In this document: positions 19,198-30,796 of the stretch, piece by piece
How the letters are laid out: every line of letters starts with the position of its first letter
Position numbering within the stretch: position 1 is the stretch's first letter
From: Taxillus chinensis
Taxonomy: Eukaryota; Streptophyta; Magnoliopsida; Santalales; Loranthaceae
NCBI GenBank assembly: GCA_023512835.1
Contig: CM042092.1
Span: forward strand, 43,480,258 to 43,544,257
Length of the DNA stretch: 64,000 nucleotides
Direction of reading: 5' to 3'
The notes under the pieces: model-generated
What the model saw: only the letters and a program-made list of their open reading frames with translations
Told to the model about the DNA's origin: nothing
The model's database searches: none
Translations under genes and position numbers: made by a program

Positions 19198-20600
19198 ATG
19201 CCACCGAGGAGAGTGACACGTGCGTCCGGGCGATGGGCGATGAGTCATCCGCCCATGAGGGTCCGGGTGCGGGACCATCCGTTGGAGGGCATGCGTTGTT
19301 ACCTGGCACGGCTACAAGAAGGCATCCGGCGGAGGTACGAGAGCTACGGGAGGGACTCCGGCGGGACGTTCGGGAGGAGGTGCGCTGTGAGATGGCGACA
19401 CGGCGGTGGTGCCACCACCACCACCAATAGGAGAGCTGCCTCGTGAGCGTGAGAGTTCGCCGGGTGGTGTGCCGACCCGTGCGAGAGGATGACGTGGTGA
19501 CACGGTTCCAAAAGGAACAACCTCCGCGATTTAAGGGGGGGGGGGAAGATCCTGTGGCAGCCGAGCGGTGGTTGAGGCGGATTGAGCATGTGTTCTCCTT
19601 TCTCCTGCCCCGGGAGGAGGATAAGGTGCGGCCTGGCAATTCGGCAATGGAGGGGGATGCTTTGGAGTGGTGGACGAGTGTAGCGGGGAGCCGTGCGGTG
19701 CAACTCATGTTTTGGGAGGAATGCTTGCAACTCTTCCATGATGAGTTCTTCCCAAGCGGTGAGATGGCGAAAGAGGGAGGAATTTGGCAGCCTGAAGCAA
19801 GGATCAAAGACGGTGCCCGAGTATGAGCGGGAGTTCCGAAGCTCGAGTAGGTTTGCCCCCGAGACAAGGTGGCAAAGGAGGACCTGAAGGACCACAAGTT
19901 CACTCTGGGTCTTAGGCCAGCCCTTAGGGAGAGGGTGGCGATTCTACGCTTGAGGACCTATCTTGAGGCCGTGGAGACGGCCCGTATAGCCGAGAGAGAG
20001 CCGGAAGGTGGGAGGCGGGCCCATCGGGGGCGCCGGTTGCGAGTGGGCCTGATCGAGATGCAGGGTCCAAGAGGCTCAAGACGGAGGAGAGGGATAGCAG
20101 TTCTTTTCGCGTCGGGGTCGGACATCTGTGAACCCTGGGAGGTTCACCTTTGGCGGCGGAAGACAGGGTGGTCCATCTGGGGAGTCTACCGAGCGGATGC
20201 CACCGTCTTGTGGAGAGCAGGGGTCACTTCAAAGGGGAGTGCCCCAAGAAGGACCGGCGATGCAACAACCGTGGACGAGAGGGTCATTTGCGCCGGGTTT
20301 GCGGGAGTGGCAACAGGGGAACAGGGGGCGCGGCATCCGGCGTGAGGAGTGATGCTAGCTTCCGTGCACCAGTGAGAGACCGGCTCGTCGGTGGCGAGCC
20401 GACCCAGCAGGATCCGGTCCGGACCCGACCCCAGGGGAGGCCGGAGCGGCAGCAGACCGAGGCCGGAGGCAACCTTGGCGGGAAGCGCCCGGTGAGTGAG
20501 CCGACCAGGTGGCACGGGCCAAGGGAGGGTGTTTGCGCCGGGAGGCGACGTACCAGGAGGAGGCCGAGCTACCACCCCCACCACGGAGGGTGGAGCAGGA
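19198..20600 (+). pseudogene. Ty3-F gag, frameshifted
   Basis: The start MPPRRVTRASG (ATG 19198-19200) matches the D gag start. The central gag domain reads from about 19480 to 19826 (FQKEQPPRFKGG near a run of nine G at 19537, then WLRRIEHVFSF, DALEWW and FHDEFFPSG). The frame then changes and DLKDHKFTLGLRPALRERV continues at 19878-19930. A degraded zinc-knuckle region (SRGHFKGECPKKDRRC and REGHLRRVC) lies at about 20210-20310. An RVFAP.. remnant of the GRVFALT motif is at about 20525. At least four frame changes occur. Non-functional. Confidence 0.87.
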
Positions 20601-22300
20601 CCATCGGTGGTTAGAGGTACCCTCTTGATCTCCCGTACATTAGCTTCGTTCTTTTCGATACGGGTGCATCATGTTCGTTTGTTGTTGAGCTTGTAATAGA
20701 CGGCTTGGGGTTAGCCTTGTGTGGAGGCCGCGAGGCCCCTAGTTGTGGAGTCTCCGGTAGGAGGCATGATTGAGGTACGGCGAGTGTGTCGTGGACCGTG
20801 TGTTAACCATAGGCGAGGTGGAGCCGAGTTTTGACTTGCATGTGATGCCTTTGAGAACGTTTGACCCGATCTTGGGTATGGATTGGCTTATGGCTTTCCA
20901 GGCCAAGATAGATTGTTATCGGCGGCGTGTGACCTTCGTGACACCTGCAGGGACCTCTTGCACCCTGCGAGGGGGAGTGGGATTGTGAGGCGAGTCGGGC
21001 CGGGCCGGTGTTGGATCGGTGGGGTGCCATTACCCACAAGGTTAGCGACCCTGACCTTTGCCGAGGAGGGTAAGGTGGAAAAGAGGGTGTGGCCCGGTTG
21101 TGGACCAATTTCAGGATGTTTTTCCTGAGCGGTTGAGGAGTTTGCCACCTAAGAGGAGTGTGGAGTTCACCATTGAGTTGGTGCCAGGGACGGGTCCGAT
21201 TTCCCAAGTAGCGTATCGTATGGGACCAGCCGAGCCGAGGAGGCTGCAGAGGCAAATCGAGGAGTTGGGGGACCAAGGGTATATCAGACCAAGTACCTCA
21301 CCTTGGGGTGCTCCGGTGCTCTTTGCTAAGAAGGCCGATGGCACGCTTCGTCTCTGCATCGACTACAGGAAGTCGAATTCGGTGATCGTGAAGAACAAGT
21401 ACCCGTTGCCTCGGATAGATGACCTATTTGACCAATTGAGTGGGGCCCGGTGGTTTTCCAAGATAGATTTACGGTCGGGGTATCACCAGCTCGGGGTTAG
21501 GGAGGAGGACATCCCTAAGACGGCTTTTCGGTGCGGTATGGGCATTATGAGTGGGTAGTGATGCCTTTCGGGCTCACTAATGCGCCAGCGGTGTTCATGC
21601 ATTTGATGAACCAAGTCTTTGCCCCATACTTAGACTCGTTTGTGGTGGTGTTTATCGATGATATCTTGGTGTATTCCAAGACCGAGAGGGAGCATGTGGA
21701 GCACTTGGCAAAGGTGTTGCAAACCTTGAGGGACCAGCACTGTTTGCTAAGTTTAGCAAGTGTGAGTTTTGGCTGCAGGAGGTTCACTTTCTTGGCCATG
21801 TGGTGTCACTGAGGGAGTTAGGGTGGACCCGGCCAAGATTGAGGTCGTGGCATTGTGGGCGAGGCCAACCAATGTTTTTGAGATCCGTAGTTTTCTTGGT
21901 TTGGCGGGGTACTATCGTTGTTTTGTAGAGGGGTTCTCCCGTTTGGCGGCTCCTATGACGGCGTTGACTAGGAAAGGGGTGAAATTTGAGTGGACGGACA
22001 AGTGCCGGCGGGCGTTTGAGACTCTCAAAACCCGTTTGACCACCGCACCTGTGTTGAGGTTGCCTAGGGAGGATATTCCGTATGAGGTGTATTGTGATGC
22101 GTCCAGGGTTGGTTTGGGGTGTGTGCTTCAGGGAGCACAGTGTGGTAGCTTATGGGTCAAGGCGGCTAAAGCCTCATGAGCAGAATTATCCTACTCATGA
22201 CCTTGAGTTAGCGGCCGTTATCTTCGCCCTTGAAGAGTTGGCAGCACTACCTCTTGGGGGGAAAAGTTTGTAGTGTTCTCGAGATCACAAGAGCCTTCGG
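20601..22300 (+). pseudogene. Ty3-F pol: protease, reverse transcriptase, RNase H
   Basis: Protease: the LFDTGASCSF active site is encoded at 20651-20680 (DTG at 20657-20665), one frame away from the preceding GTLLISRT, and the ILGMDWL motif follows at about 20870-20890. Reverse transcriptase: LPPKRSVEF and [23 protein letters not shown] (21140-21370), DLRSGYHQL (about 21465-21490), [11 protein letters not shown] (21560-21600) and the catalytic FIDD (21651-21662). RNase [17 protein letters not shown] (22081-22128) and [17 protein letters not shown] (22187-22235). Frame breaks occur at about 21535, 21750, 21810, 22130 and 22240 and the frame is lost after 22270. The order protease, RT, RNase H, integrase confirms Ty3/gypsy. 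Not functional as it stands. Confidence 0.9.
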
Positions 22301-23993
22301 TACATCTTTACTCGAAGGACTTGAATTTGAGGCAAAGGAGATGGGTAGAGTATTTGCGGACCTTTGACTTTACTCTTGCCTATACCCGGGCAAGGGTAAT
22401 GTTGTGGGCGATGCATTGAGCGAGAAAAGGGAAAGCTGAGGTGGCCGTGAGAGAGTGGAAGGCGATGGAGTAGTTGGCGATGTTGCGGCTGCGGCCTTGT
22501 TCGTGATGGTGGGACAGTCCTGAGTCCTTTGCTGGTAGTGCTGAGTTGTACCCGGCGCGTCCAGGAGGAACAATGGGTGACATTGAGTGCGAGGTTCTCC
22601 ATGCCCGTATTGAAGCCGGGGAGCTATCCGGGGACCGGACGAGAGGGTCCCGAGCATGAGTTGTCGTTTCAAGGGCGGTTGGTAGTAGCTTCTTCCCTCA
22701 GGGATGAGGTGATGAGGGAGTTTCACCAATCTAGAGTTGCTTTGTGCATCCAGGGGGTACGAAGATGTACCATGCGCTTCGGGGGCATTTTTGGTGGCCT
22801 GGGATGAAACGCGATGTAGCTGCCTTTGTTTCGCGGTGCCTCACGTGTTAGCAGTGAAGGCCGAGCATCGGCGGCCGGCGGGCATGTTACGGCCCTTGCC
22901 CATAGCGAGTGGAAGTGGGACCATATCGCGATGGATTTTGTGGCTGGTCTTCCACCCACAACTGGGAGGAAGGATATGATTTGGGTGATTGTGGATCGAT
23001 TCACAAAGTCGGCCCATTTCCTGGGCTGTTCGCGAGCGGGACTCTATTGGGACCTTGAGTCGGTGTACATGAACGAGATTGTGAGACCGCATGGCGTACC
23101 ATCATCGGTTGTCTCGATCGGGATTCGCGGTTCACTTCCCGTTTTTGGGCCGGTTTGCCGGAGGCTATGGGGACCAAGCTTCACCTGAGTACAGCCTTTC
23201 ACCCTGAGACCGACGGTCGAGCGAGCGGACGAATCAGACCATGGAGGACATGTTGAGGGCTTGTGTGCTAGATTTTGGGGGTTCGTGGGCAACTCACCTT
23301 CCTTTGGTGGAGTTTGCCTACAACAACGCTTATCGAGGCATCCATTGGGATGGCTCCTTTTGAGGCGTTGTATGGACGGCCGTGTCGATCCCCTTTGTGT
23401 TGGACCGAGGTGGGGAGACAGCTCTCTTGGGACCGCAGTTGGTTCAAGAGGCTACCGAGAAGGTCAAGTTGATTCGTCGGCGTTTGTTGTCGGCTCAAAG
23501 TCGGCGAAAATCTTATGCGGATCAGCGACGGCGACCTTTGGAGTTTTCTGTTGGTGATCATGTGTTCCTTCGTGTCTCTCCACGTCGTGGACATCGACGG
23601 TTTGGGCGAGGTTCCAAGCTATCTCCGCGGTTTATTGGTCCTTTTGAGATTCCGGATCGTGTAGGGCCTGTGGCCTACCGGTTAGCGTTACCACCGCGGG
23701 TGAGTCGAGTGCACAACGTGTTTCACGTGTCTTAGTTGCGGAAGTATCACCCTAACCCCACTCATGTGATTGATTGGGGGACGTTGGACATTGAGGATGA
23801 CATGTCCGTCATTGAGGCCCCTATCCGTATCCTAGATCGGCGAGAGAAGCTATTGCGTGGTCGTGCTATTCCTTTGGTTCGCGTGCTGTGGCAACACCGT
23901 GGTATTGAGGAGGAGACATGGGAACGTGAGTCCGTGATACGTGAGTAGCACCTGGACTTGTTCGAGGACGAACAATCTTAAGCGTGGGAGGTG
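22301..23993 (+). pseudogene. Ty3-F pol: RNase H end, integrase, chromodomain
   Basis: After a degraded RNase H end (about 22310-22400), the integrase zinc-binding region runs 22645-22860, closing in a stop where a CR-pair is expected (TGTTAG) and then missing one base before the AEH segment, the same base that is missing in Ty3-A. The core begins EWKWDHIAMDFVAGLPP (22907-22950), shows HGVPSSVVS then a broken second aspartate (near 23110), FAYNNAY (near 23310), then the open stretch 23382-23735 with SPRRGH and the HNVFHVS block, ended by a CAG-to-TAG-type stop at 23733-23735. The chromodomain follows (23736-23948). Very similar to the A and B fragments. Confidence 0.9.
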
Positions 23994-24303
23994 GTGGTTG
24001 GGTCTTGGCCAAGGGATAGTGTTGTGTTTTCTTGTGATGTGTTTTCTTGTATTAGTTGATGTATTTGTATTGTCTTTTAAAGACATGTGCTTAATTGTGA
24101 TGTGCTTTGAGAGGTGTATTCGTGCCATGCGGACATGTGTTATGTGCATTATTGTGGTTATGGATTATGGTAATCTTGTTATGTCTTTGTTGTCTTGTGT
24201 GTGGTGTATGACCCATTTGGGTGTTGTGGCTCGCCGTGTGGAAAATGGGTAGCTTGTGTTTGTTTTCCTCTTATGTCATTTCTTTTCGAGGACGAAAAGT
24301 CTT
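23994..24303 (+). other. Ty3-F 3' non-coding spacer
   Basis: About 310 bp, TG-rich, lying between duplicated GAGGACGAA...TCTTAAG modules (about 23961-23990 and 24286-24316). No supported ORF. Confidence 0.65.
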
Positions 24304-24316
24304 AAGGGGGAGAGGA
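24304..24316 (+). promoter_or_regulatory. Ty3-F polypurine tract
   Basis: AAGGGGGAGAGGA, identical to that of Ty3-A, lies directly before the 3' LTR. Confidence 0.87.
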
Positions 24317-26078
24317 TGTAAGGACCCGTACCTTGAGTTAGTCAGTTTTGCCTCCTGAGTAGAGTTTTTCTAGATTTTGACCTAGTAAATGGACTCCAAT
24401 GAATTCACGTGCAAAAGGAAAGATGCTTAGAATGATGTCCTCTATCTACCACAGAAGTTTCAGGCCAAATGGACATGTATGTGAGGTGCACGTGAATTGG
24501 GTCCATTTCACGTGCGAGTGTGGTTGTCTTAAAAATGATGCAAGGAGGCTAGGGGTGAAGTTTGAGAGCATTTGGAGTGCATATGGAGTTGCACGTGAAT
24601 TGGGGAATTCACGTGCAAATTGGCGTGCAGGCATATTTTTGCATGGTTCCCTTGGTTTTGTCATTCTAATGAACTTTCTCCAAAGGACCATGTTGAAATT
24701 CTGAGTATTTTGGCCTATATGGGTGCGGAAAGGTGCTAACTTGTGTGATCAAAACTACGTCGTTTTGATGCTGGGATTCACTTAATCAAAACTACGTCGT
24801 TTTGATGTTGTGTTGCCTATATAAGGAGGAGAAGCTCTGTTTTAGGTTTAGGGTTCTCTTCACCATGCTACGGCCGTCGTAGAGAGAGAGAGCTAGAGAG
24901 AGAGAAGGAAGGGGAGTTCGTTGGTTCTTGCAGGAGCATCTTGCGTGGGGAGGGACGGCGTTTAGCCCAGGAGCAAGGAAGATCTGTTTTAAGGTAGGGA
25001 TTCCGTTCTTCCTAAATCCTCCTCTGTCCTAGGGTCCCAGGCCAGAATATGAGTTATATCTCGTTATATTATTTATATGTAAATTCATATAGGTGTGACC
25101 TCCTATATGAATGTTGGCCTTCAATGGCGATTTTGGTGTTTATGGTGTTTGTGTGATGCATGAAAAGTGTTTGATAAAATGCCTGTATGACATGCCTGTT
25201 ACATGTTTGATGAAATGCCTGTGTGAACTTAGCTGTGTGTGTATGCCCATTATGTGTTTGGTAATATGTCCGGGTGACTGGACTTGTGGTTTAGTGTATG
25301 TATGTATGCTGGATGTTTGCTCTATGGCCTGAATGGCTGGGTTTGTGCGCTTGTGAACGGGTGCACACCAAGTGTTTGGTTATGTGCTTGAGTGACCATG
25401 GTGTGTGGTGTGCTTGACTGTGGTATCTGGCCTGAAGAGGCGGTTAAACAACTTTGCCTGGAGAGGCGGTTAAACCAGTGGCCTGAAGAGGCGGTTAAAT
25501 CACTTGGCCTGAAGAGGCGGTTAAATAACTTGGCCTGAAGAGGCGGTTAAATCACTTGTGGTTAAAGTGTTAGCCTTGTGTGGCGGTGGAAGATTGTAAA
25601 TTGTTGATGTGGTTGTTATTATGTCTGGTTGAAATTATTGTATCACGACACCGCACTTGTACACATGGCATGTAGATGCTAGGAACATGGGATGGGTTGG
25701 GGAGACATGATCCCTACCGAGCCGTGGTTGCTCACCCCTCCTACTATGTTTGTTTGTTTTCCAGGGACTTACGGGCGTTAGGTGGATACACCAAGGTGGA
25801 AGACCCTCTCCACTTTATTGTTCATTTCGGTAATGTACTTTTATGATTTATGTAACCCCAGGAGAGGGAATGTACTAAGGGATTGAACTGTAATCAGGGA
25901 CTTGGTTGTTTTGTGAACCTTTGATGTTTTGGAATTAAATAATAATGTGGCTTATTTGATTTATTGTAATTGTTAGACTTGCTTGTGTGGCATCCAGGAA
26001 TCCAACCCCATTGCCCTCCTTGTGGGTGAATGGGGAGTCACGTACCGGTTTCCTCGGGTTGGAAATCCGGGCGTGACA
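24317..26078 (+). repeat. Ty3-F 3' LTR (1762 bp)
   Basis: Starts TGTAAGGACCCG and ends GGGCGTGACA, followed by ACCCA (26079-26083). U3 hairpins at 24487-24516 and 24589-24618, donor GT 24994-24995, five-unit 26-bp array, acceptor AG 25763-25764. Nearly identical to the 5' LTR apart from the missing array unit and scattered changes. Confidence 0.95.
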
Positions 26079-27490
26079 ACCCATGTATACCTGGTGAAGT
26101 CATCGATAACCACAAGGGTATATCTCGCACTGGCAAGAGAAGCAATAGAAATGGGACCATAGAGGTCCATGTGAAGAAGTTGCGACGGAGCGATTATTGA
26201 ATTAACCGATTTGCTCTTAAAGCCGTGCTTAGTTTGCTTGCCGAGTTGGCATTCTCAACAGAGAGTCTCTGGAGAATTTATGTTTGGGCATACCATTTAC
26301 TAAGTCAAGCGATGTTAATTTAGACAAAGTCTTAAAATTTAAATGTGCGCAACGCTTGTGCCATAGCCAACTTTCTTCATTTGATGCTTTAGTGAGGAAG
26401 CATACATGGTCAGAAGAATTATTTCTTAAGACCAGTAAGTATATGTCTCCATCTCTTACTCCGGATAACTTAACATCACCGGATAAGTTTTCCCTAACTG
26501 TGTAGGTGTTGGACATGAAGGAAATAGAAAACCCTTTGTCACATAAATTACCGACACTCGGTAGATTATGCTTCAAACCTTTGACCAAGTGTAACTTTCG
26601 TAATTGATACACGGCCGTTGGTTAGAGTGCCACACCCCACGCCTAACCTTCGCTGTTGTCGCCATATGATACGAATGGGCCTCATTTGTCAGTAACTTCA
26701 ACGAGCAAAGACTAATCACTCGTCATATGTCCGGAGCATCCACTATCGAGGATCCACTTGCTTTGATTGATCTTTGACTTCAAGTTATCTGTCAATGCAT
26801 TCTAGAGATGCTCCTATAAGACAATAGTTTACACTTTTGGTGCTAAAACTTGTTTCGGGCGGTTAGGAAAAACAACAGCAGTGTCAATAGTTCCAGATTT
26901 TACTTTGTTAGGAACTTTAGCTTTCCAAGTTGACTTTACTTTGTTAGTGTCGATTGCTTCTTTTATTTTGGTTTTCTTAGGAGAGTTACTCCTTTGAGAT
27001 TTAGATTTAGATTTGCTTGAAAAACCCTTTTTGATGAATTGATCTTTATTAATATTAACTTGATTACAAATCCAGTTATCAGATAAACTCCAACATTCAT
27101 AGTGATAATGACCTATTTCTCTACATATGGAAACATACACTATGATGCAGAGCACAAAGAGGGGATACAGGTTTCTTAGATTTTATAGGTTTTCTACACT
27201 GATCCCTATGGCCTAATCCTTTGCAATTGGGTGACATGCTCTTGGCCTTAGATGCGTCAGCCTTAGCCTTTCCTTTCTTTCTAGGTGCTACGGTTTCGGC
27301 TTTAACTACAACGACCTTCCCTTCATCGTTAGGTACGGGTGCTACTACTTTGGGAAGAGCGGTAATGACCTCTTTCCACGCTTATAGACTATGGTGCCAC
27401 CTAAAATGAAACCATCCAACGGTTTAAATGTACTAATCGGATAAAGGTTGGTTAGTTTCGAATGAAATCCGGAGGACACTTAGTAGCTTG
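26079..27490 (-). pseudogene. Ty1-E Sirevirus pol: protease, pre-integrase, integrase start
   Basis: Minus strand, continuing Ty1-E across Ty3-F. From right to left: gag-protease linker rich in Lys and Ser (27155-26829, e.g. FSSKSKSKSQRSNSP), protease aspartate codon block (WILDSG-like, DSG at 26747-26739), GAG-pre-integrase domain (26612-26229, with NSSDHVCFLTKA and WLWHKRCAHLNF) and integrase start (MDLYGPI...YTLVVIDDFTRYTWV, 26170-26080), cut by F right after the TWV codons. Homology with Ty1-G (up to about 49175 there) ends near 27490, so the main gag is missing. Several stops and frame changes are present. E is a remnant lacking gag, RT, RNase H and both LTRs. Confidence 0.86.
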
Positions 27491-28227
27491 TGTGGAGGTT
27501 ATTTATATTTTTTGAAAACTCCTTTTTTGTTTTTTTTTTTTTTGAAAGAATTGAACCTAAATCACAAGTGAAAACTTAAAAAAATTGATATTTGTGTTTT
27601 TTTGGTTTTTGACTATGATTAAAGGCACACATATATCAAAATAAATGTGGAGTATGTGATTGTGACATCCACAAATAAAAATAAAGATATCCCCTTTTTT
27701 TTCTTTTTTTTTCATGCCTCTCTTTGCTCTCCCTCTCTTTTTTTACCATTCTCTATTATTCTTTACATATCACAGTGTACAACAAATACAACATATATCA
27801 ACATCATACAAAAAGGAAAAATACAAGGAAAATATAACATATACCAACAACACACAAAAAAGAAGGAAAATAGGCTGAAAAGTAATAAAGACACAAATAC
27901 AAATTAACTGAACCGACTTGGCTTGAATGAGGCATCAATACTGGGCTTCTGTTTAAATTATCTTGTCCGCGCTGATAGTCGCCTACTCGAAAATAGAACC
28001 AACAAATCTGGCAACGAGATTTGTGAAAAAGATTTCCTGGTATTTGGAGATTAGAGTGATGTATTTTTTTGGTTTATGATTTTTTGGGGGGCTGAAAATA
28101 AGGAGTGGGCGTAAGAAATAGGGGAATAAAAAAGAGTTGTTTTCTTTTTGTGATAAAAACGTAGGAGAGAGGGGGCAGAACTGGAGTTGTTTGTTTTTTT
28201 TTTTTGTTGGGAAAAAGAGAGCTGTAA
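27491..28227. other. Unclassified AT-rich DNA left of Ty3-H
   Basis: About 740 bp with long T runs (27530-27543, 27693-27712), a CT-rich stretch and no recognisable domain. A minus-strand open frame (28270-27983) runs across the H LTR boundary and is not believed. The same host sequence continues right of H at 37656. On the minus strand the two sides together look like a pyrimidine-rich leader, but I cannot name a gene. Confidence 0.5.
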
Positions 28228-30541
28228 TGTCACGCCCCCGAATTCCAAGAAAACTCAGAACCAGGAACATGACTTCCCCTTGCCCGCACCCGAAAGGTCA
28301 AGGGGTTGGTGACTAGCACCAATAGAGACTACACCGCGGGTGCTATCTCAAATATGTAACCCTGTACAGTCATACATCAAGGGTAATCTGTACTTTCCCA
28401 TACAACATCATGCATATGATAAGTCAAACAGTCATACAGACATTACATCACAAACAGTATGCAAATACAACTGTCCACGAACCCATGTCCAGGATACAAC
28501 ACATAATAAAATATAGAATACAGTACTGTATCATACATCAGAGTAGTGGGCACGTCCTCTTGGAAGAAAGTCCTCCACTAGTCTCGGGTCACGCCTGAAA
28601 AGGGGTAAACAACAAGTAGGGCTGAGCGACAAGCTTTGTAGGTGACCCCAAAACTCCACATCATGCAACACATATAAGTCTATACTATATGCTCAGTGCA
28701 CTCGTGCACCGTGTAGTGTGCAGAATTATCAGGACTCAGCCTGCCCATACAGGACAACTTGTCCGCGATCCTCCATGGGATCCCAGCTCAGGGCACTTAG
28801 TCCTAGCTCCACGAGCTCAACGGCTCAACTCAAGCCTTAGCCTGTCCATAGCGCAATATGCCCGGCCACGCTCGCCACACGGGCCTGCCATCGGTGCATA
28901 TGTCTGCCACGTTAACCACATAGCACCATCGGTGCATCACGGTGAGAACCCAAACAAGTCACGGAGTCCACACCCCAATACCTCACACCAACATACCAAC
29001 ATTAGTATGACATGTCATTCTCAACATTTCCTTTAGCACTGTAGCCAGTCTTCACAAGTAAATCCTCAATCCTTGATTTATGAAGGAAGTACCCATAACA
29101 GCTATTTTCTTGAAATCAAAAGTCCCCGCATTGGGTTCCCATAACATAAATAAGATAATCTGATTTTTTTGGGGATTTTTCTGAGATGTCTAACCCCACT
29201 TTCCAAAAAGTCACCACTACAAACTTTTGGGTTTTTCCGAGATTTTACAGTAAATCCCAATTTTCACATTTTGAAGGAGTGGGAATTAATTTTTCTAGTA
29301 TTTTTCTTTGAATCCAAATGGGGGGTATTTCGTTATTTACATTGTAACTTAAGTATAATATACTACAGGAGCTGCGACTCGTAGCTCAGAACCTGCGACT
29401 CGTAGCTGCGGAACGGTGACTCATACCTGCGGAGTTCGGAACTGCAGTGCGCCTCGAAGACTCGAAGCGAGGCTACGACCTTCGACCTATGAGGCAACGA
29501 ACTTCGACCCTTCGGCTACGAACTACGAACTATTAACTACAAGGCTACGAACTACGACCCTTCGATCCAGAACTTCGGGTATTTGTCATTTCGACCCAGG
29601 AACGCGCCTAGGGTACTGTTCATCGTCATTTCCACCTGTTCTTCGTCTGAAACGCGCCCAGAAACTCTCAGACGCTCACTGACACCCCTCTTTCGCAACA
29701 AACTACGATATCTACCTCAAAACGCGTCCAGAATGACTCTAAATCGCGCAGAAACAATAGAAACACGTATAAAATTCCAGATTTCCAGAAATCTAGATCT
29801 AAACTCAGATTTCCATGGTTGACTTATCAACCCTCATGAAAAACACAGTTAATCAACCCCAAAATCACAGAAACATATATCCACAATGATATAAAATAGT
29901 TCTTAACCACAGATCTTATGTTAAACCATTAGATCTAACCCAAAATTGGATTTCCCCAAATTATAGGGTTCATGCTCAATTTCATAAATCATGATAAATT
30001 CGTGCGAGATCCAAAACAAGAGAGAGATAAGAAGTTCAAGGACACCTACTTGAAGTGAATCTTTGAGCTCCACGAACCTAAATCGCCCCAAATCACCAAG
30101 GCCTCCAAGCTCTCCTAAGCTCTCTCTCTCAAATGCACAAATGTGATAACGTAAAATGAAATCTCTTTCTTTTCCTCGCTATTTATATTTCCGCCGATCA
30201 ATGACCGACCTAGTCAACCATTGACCCAGTCAAAAATTGACCTCCCAACACAAAAATTGACCTCTAAGGCCCCGAACTCTAAATTGAGTCAAACTACGGT
30301 CAAAATGCTCGAAATGATGAGTACAACACTAGAATGATATTATTACACCCAAATGACCGCTTAAACGTAAAGTCAACCAATAAACCCCAAAAAGTCAACA
30401 ATCGGGTCAAATGGGGCCCCGACTCGAAATCGGGCCCAAGTACGGTCGAAATGCTCACATCGACGACTACACTACCGTCTAGATAGTTACATTCCCATAG
30501 AATGGCTATCTCTCAAAACTACTCAAATACGAGTCTTTATA
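28228..30541 (-). repeat. Ty3-H 3' LTR (2314 bp)
   Basis: On the minus strand it starts TATAAAGACTCG (5' LTR has TGTAGAGACTCG, so two G-to-A changes at the terminus) and ends GGGGGCGTGACA. Donor-like TTCAA|GTAGGTGTCC at 30049 and acceptor-like CCCCTTTTCAG at 28595. A TTCGAC/CTACGA-rich degenerate block lies at about 29357-29700. It shares a core (near 29155-29355) with the Ty3-K LTR. Confidence 0.9.
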
Positions 30542-30554
30542 TCCTCCCCACCTT
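30542..30554 (-). promoter_or_regulatory. Ty3-H polypurine tract
   Basis: AAGGTGGGGAGGA on the minus strand lies directly before the 3' LTR. A related copy of the same module (AGGAGGGGAGGA, preceded by GAGGACGA) sits about 230 bp away at about 30783-30820 at the pol end. Confidence 0.82.
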
Positions 30555-30781
30555 AGGACTTTTCGTCCTCGAAAATAAAACACATGCCCAAAGGACATAG
30601 CAAAATTCAAGCTCAATGTCCCAACAACAAATCATAAAACATGATCACCGATCACACATGTGCAATGCAACTCGGAACAAGCCAAAAGGGTGACAAAATC
30701 CAACAACAACGAGCTAAACCACATCTCAAACAACATATGCAAAACAAATGCATAAAACATAACTCATACCTCAGGGAAGGT
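30555..30781 (-). other. Ty3-H 3' non-coding spacer
   Basis: About 230 bp between the duplicated pol-end/purine modules. AC-rich on the plus strand, with no supported ORF. Confidence 0.6.
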
Positions 30782-30796
30782 CCTCACATCCTCCCC

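Larger units (their letters stand above)
16981..26078 (+). mobile_element. Ty3-F: complete Tekay-type retrotransposon (9.1 kb)
   Basis: Two LTRs (1788 and 1762 bp), ACCCA target duplications, primer site, gag, pol with all domains, chromodomain and polypurine tract. It is inserted in the integrase gene of Ty1-E between the first and second catalytic aspartate codons. By eye I count about six differences in the first 400 bp of the two LTRs (two are single-base indels), so the insertion is fairly recent. The coding region nevertheless carries many frame breaks. Confidence 0.95.

Noticed and set aside
27983..28270. A 95-codon minus-strand open frame.
   Set aside because: It crosses the proven left border of Ty3-H, so it cannot be an old gene.
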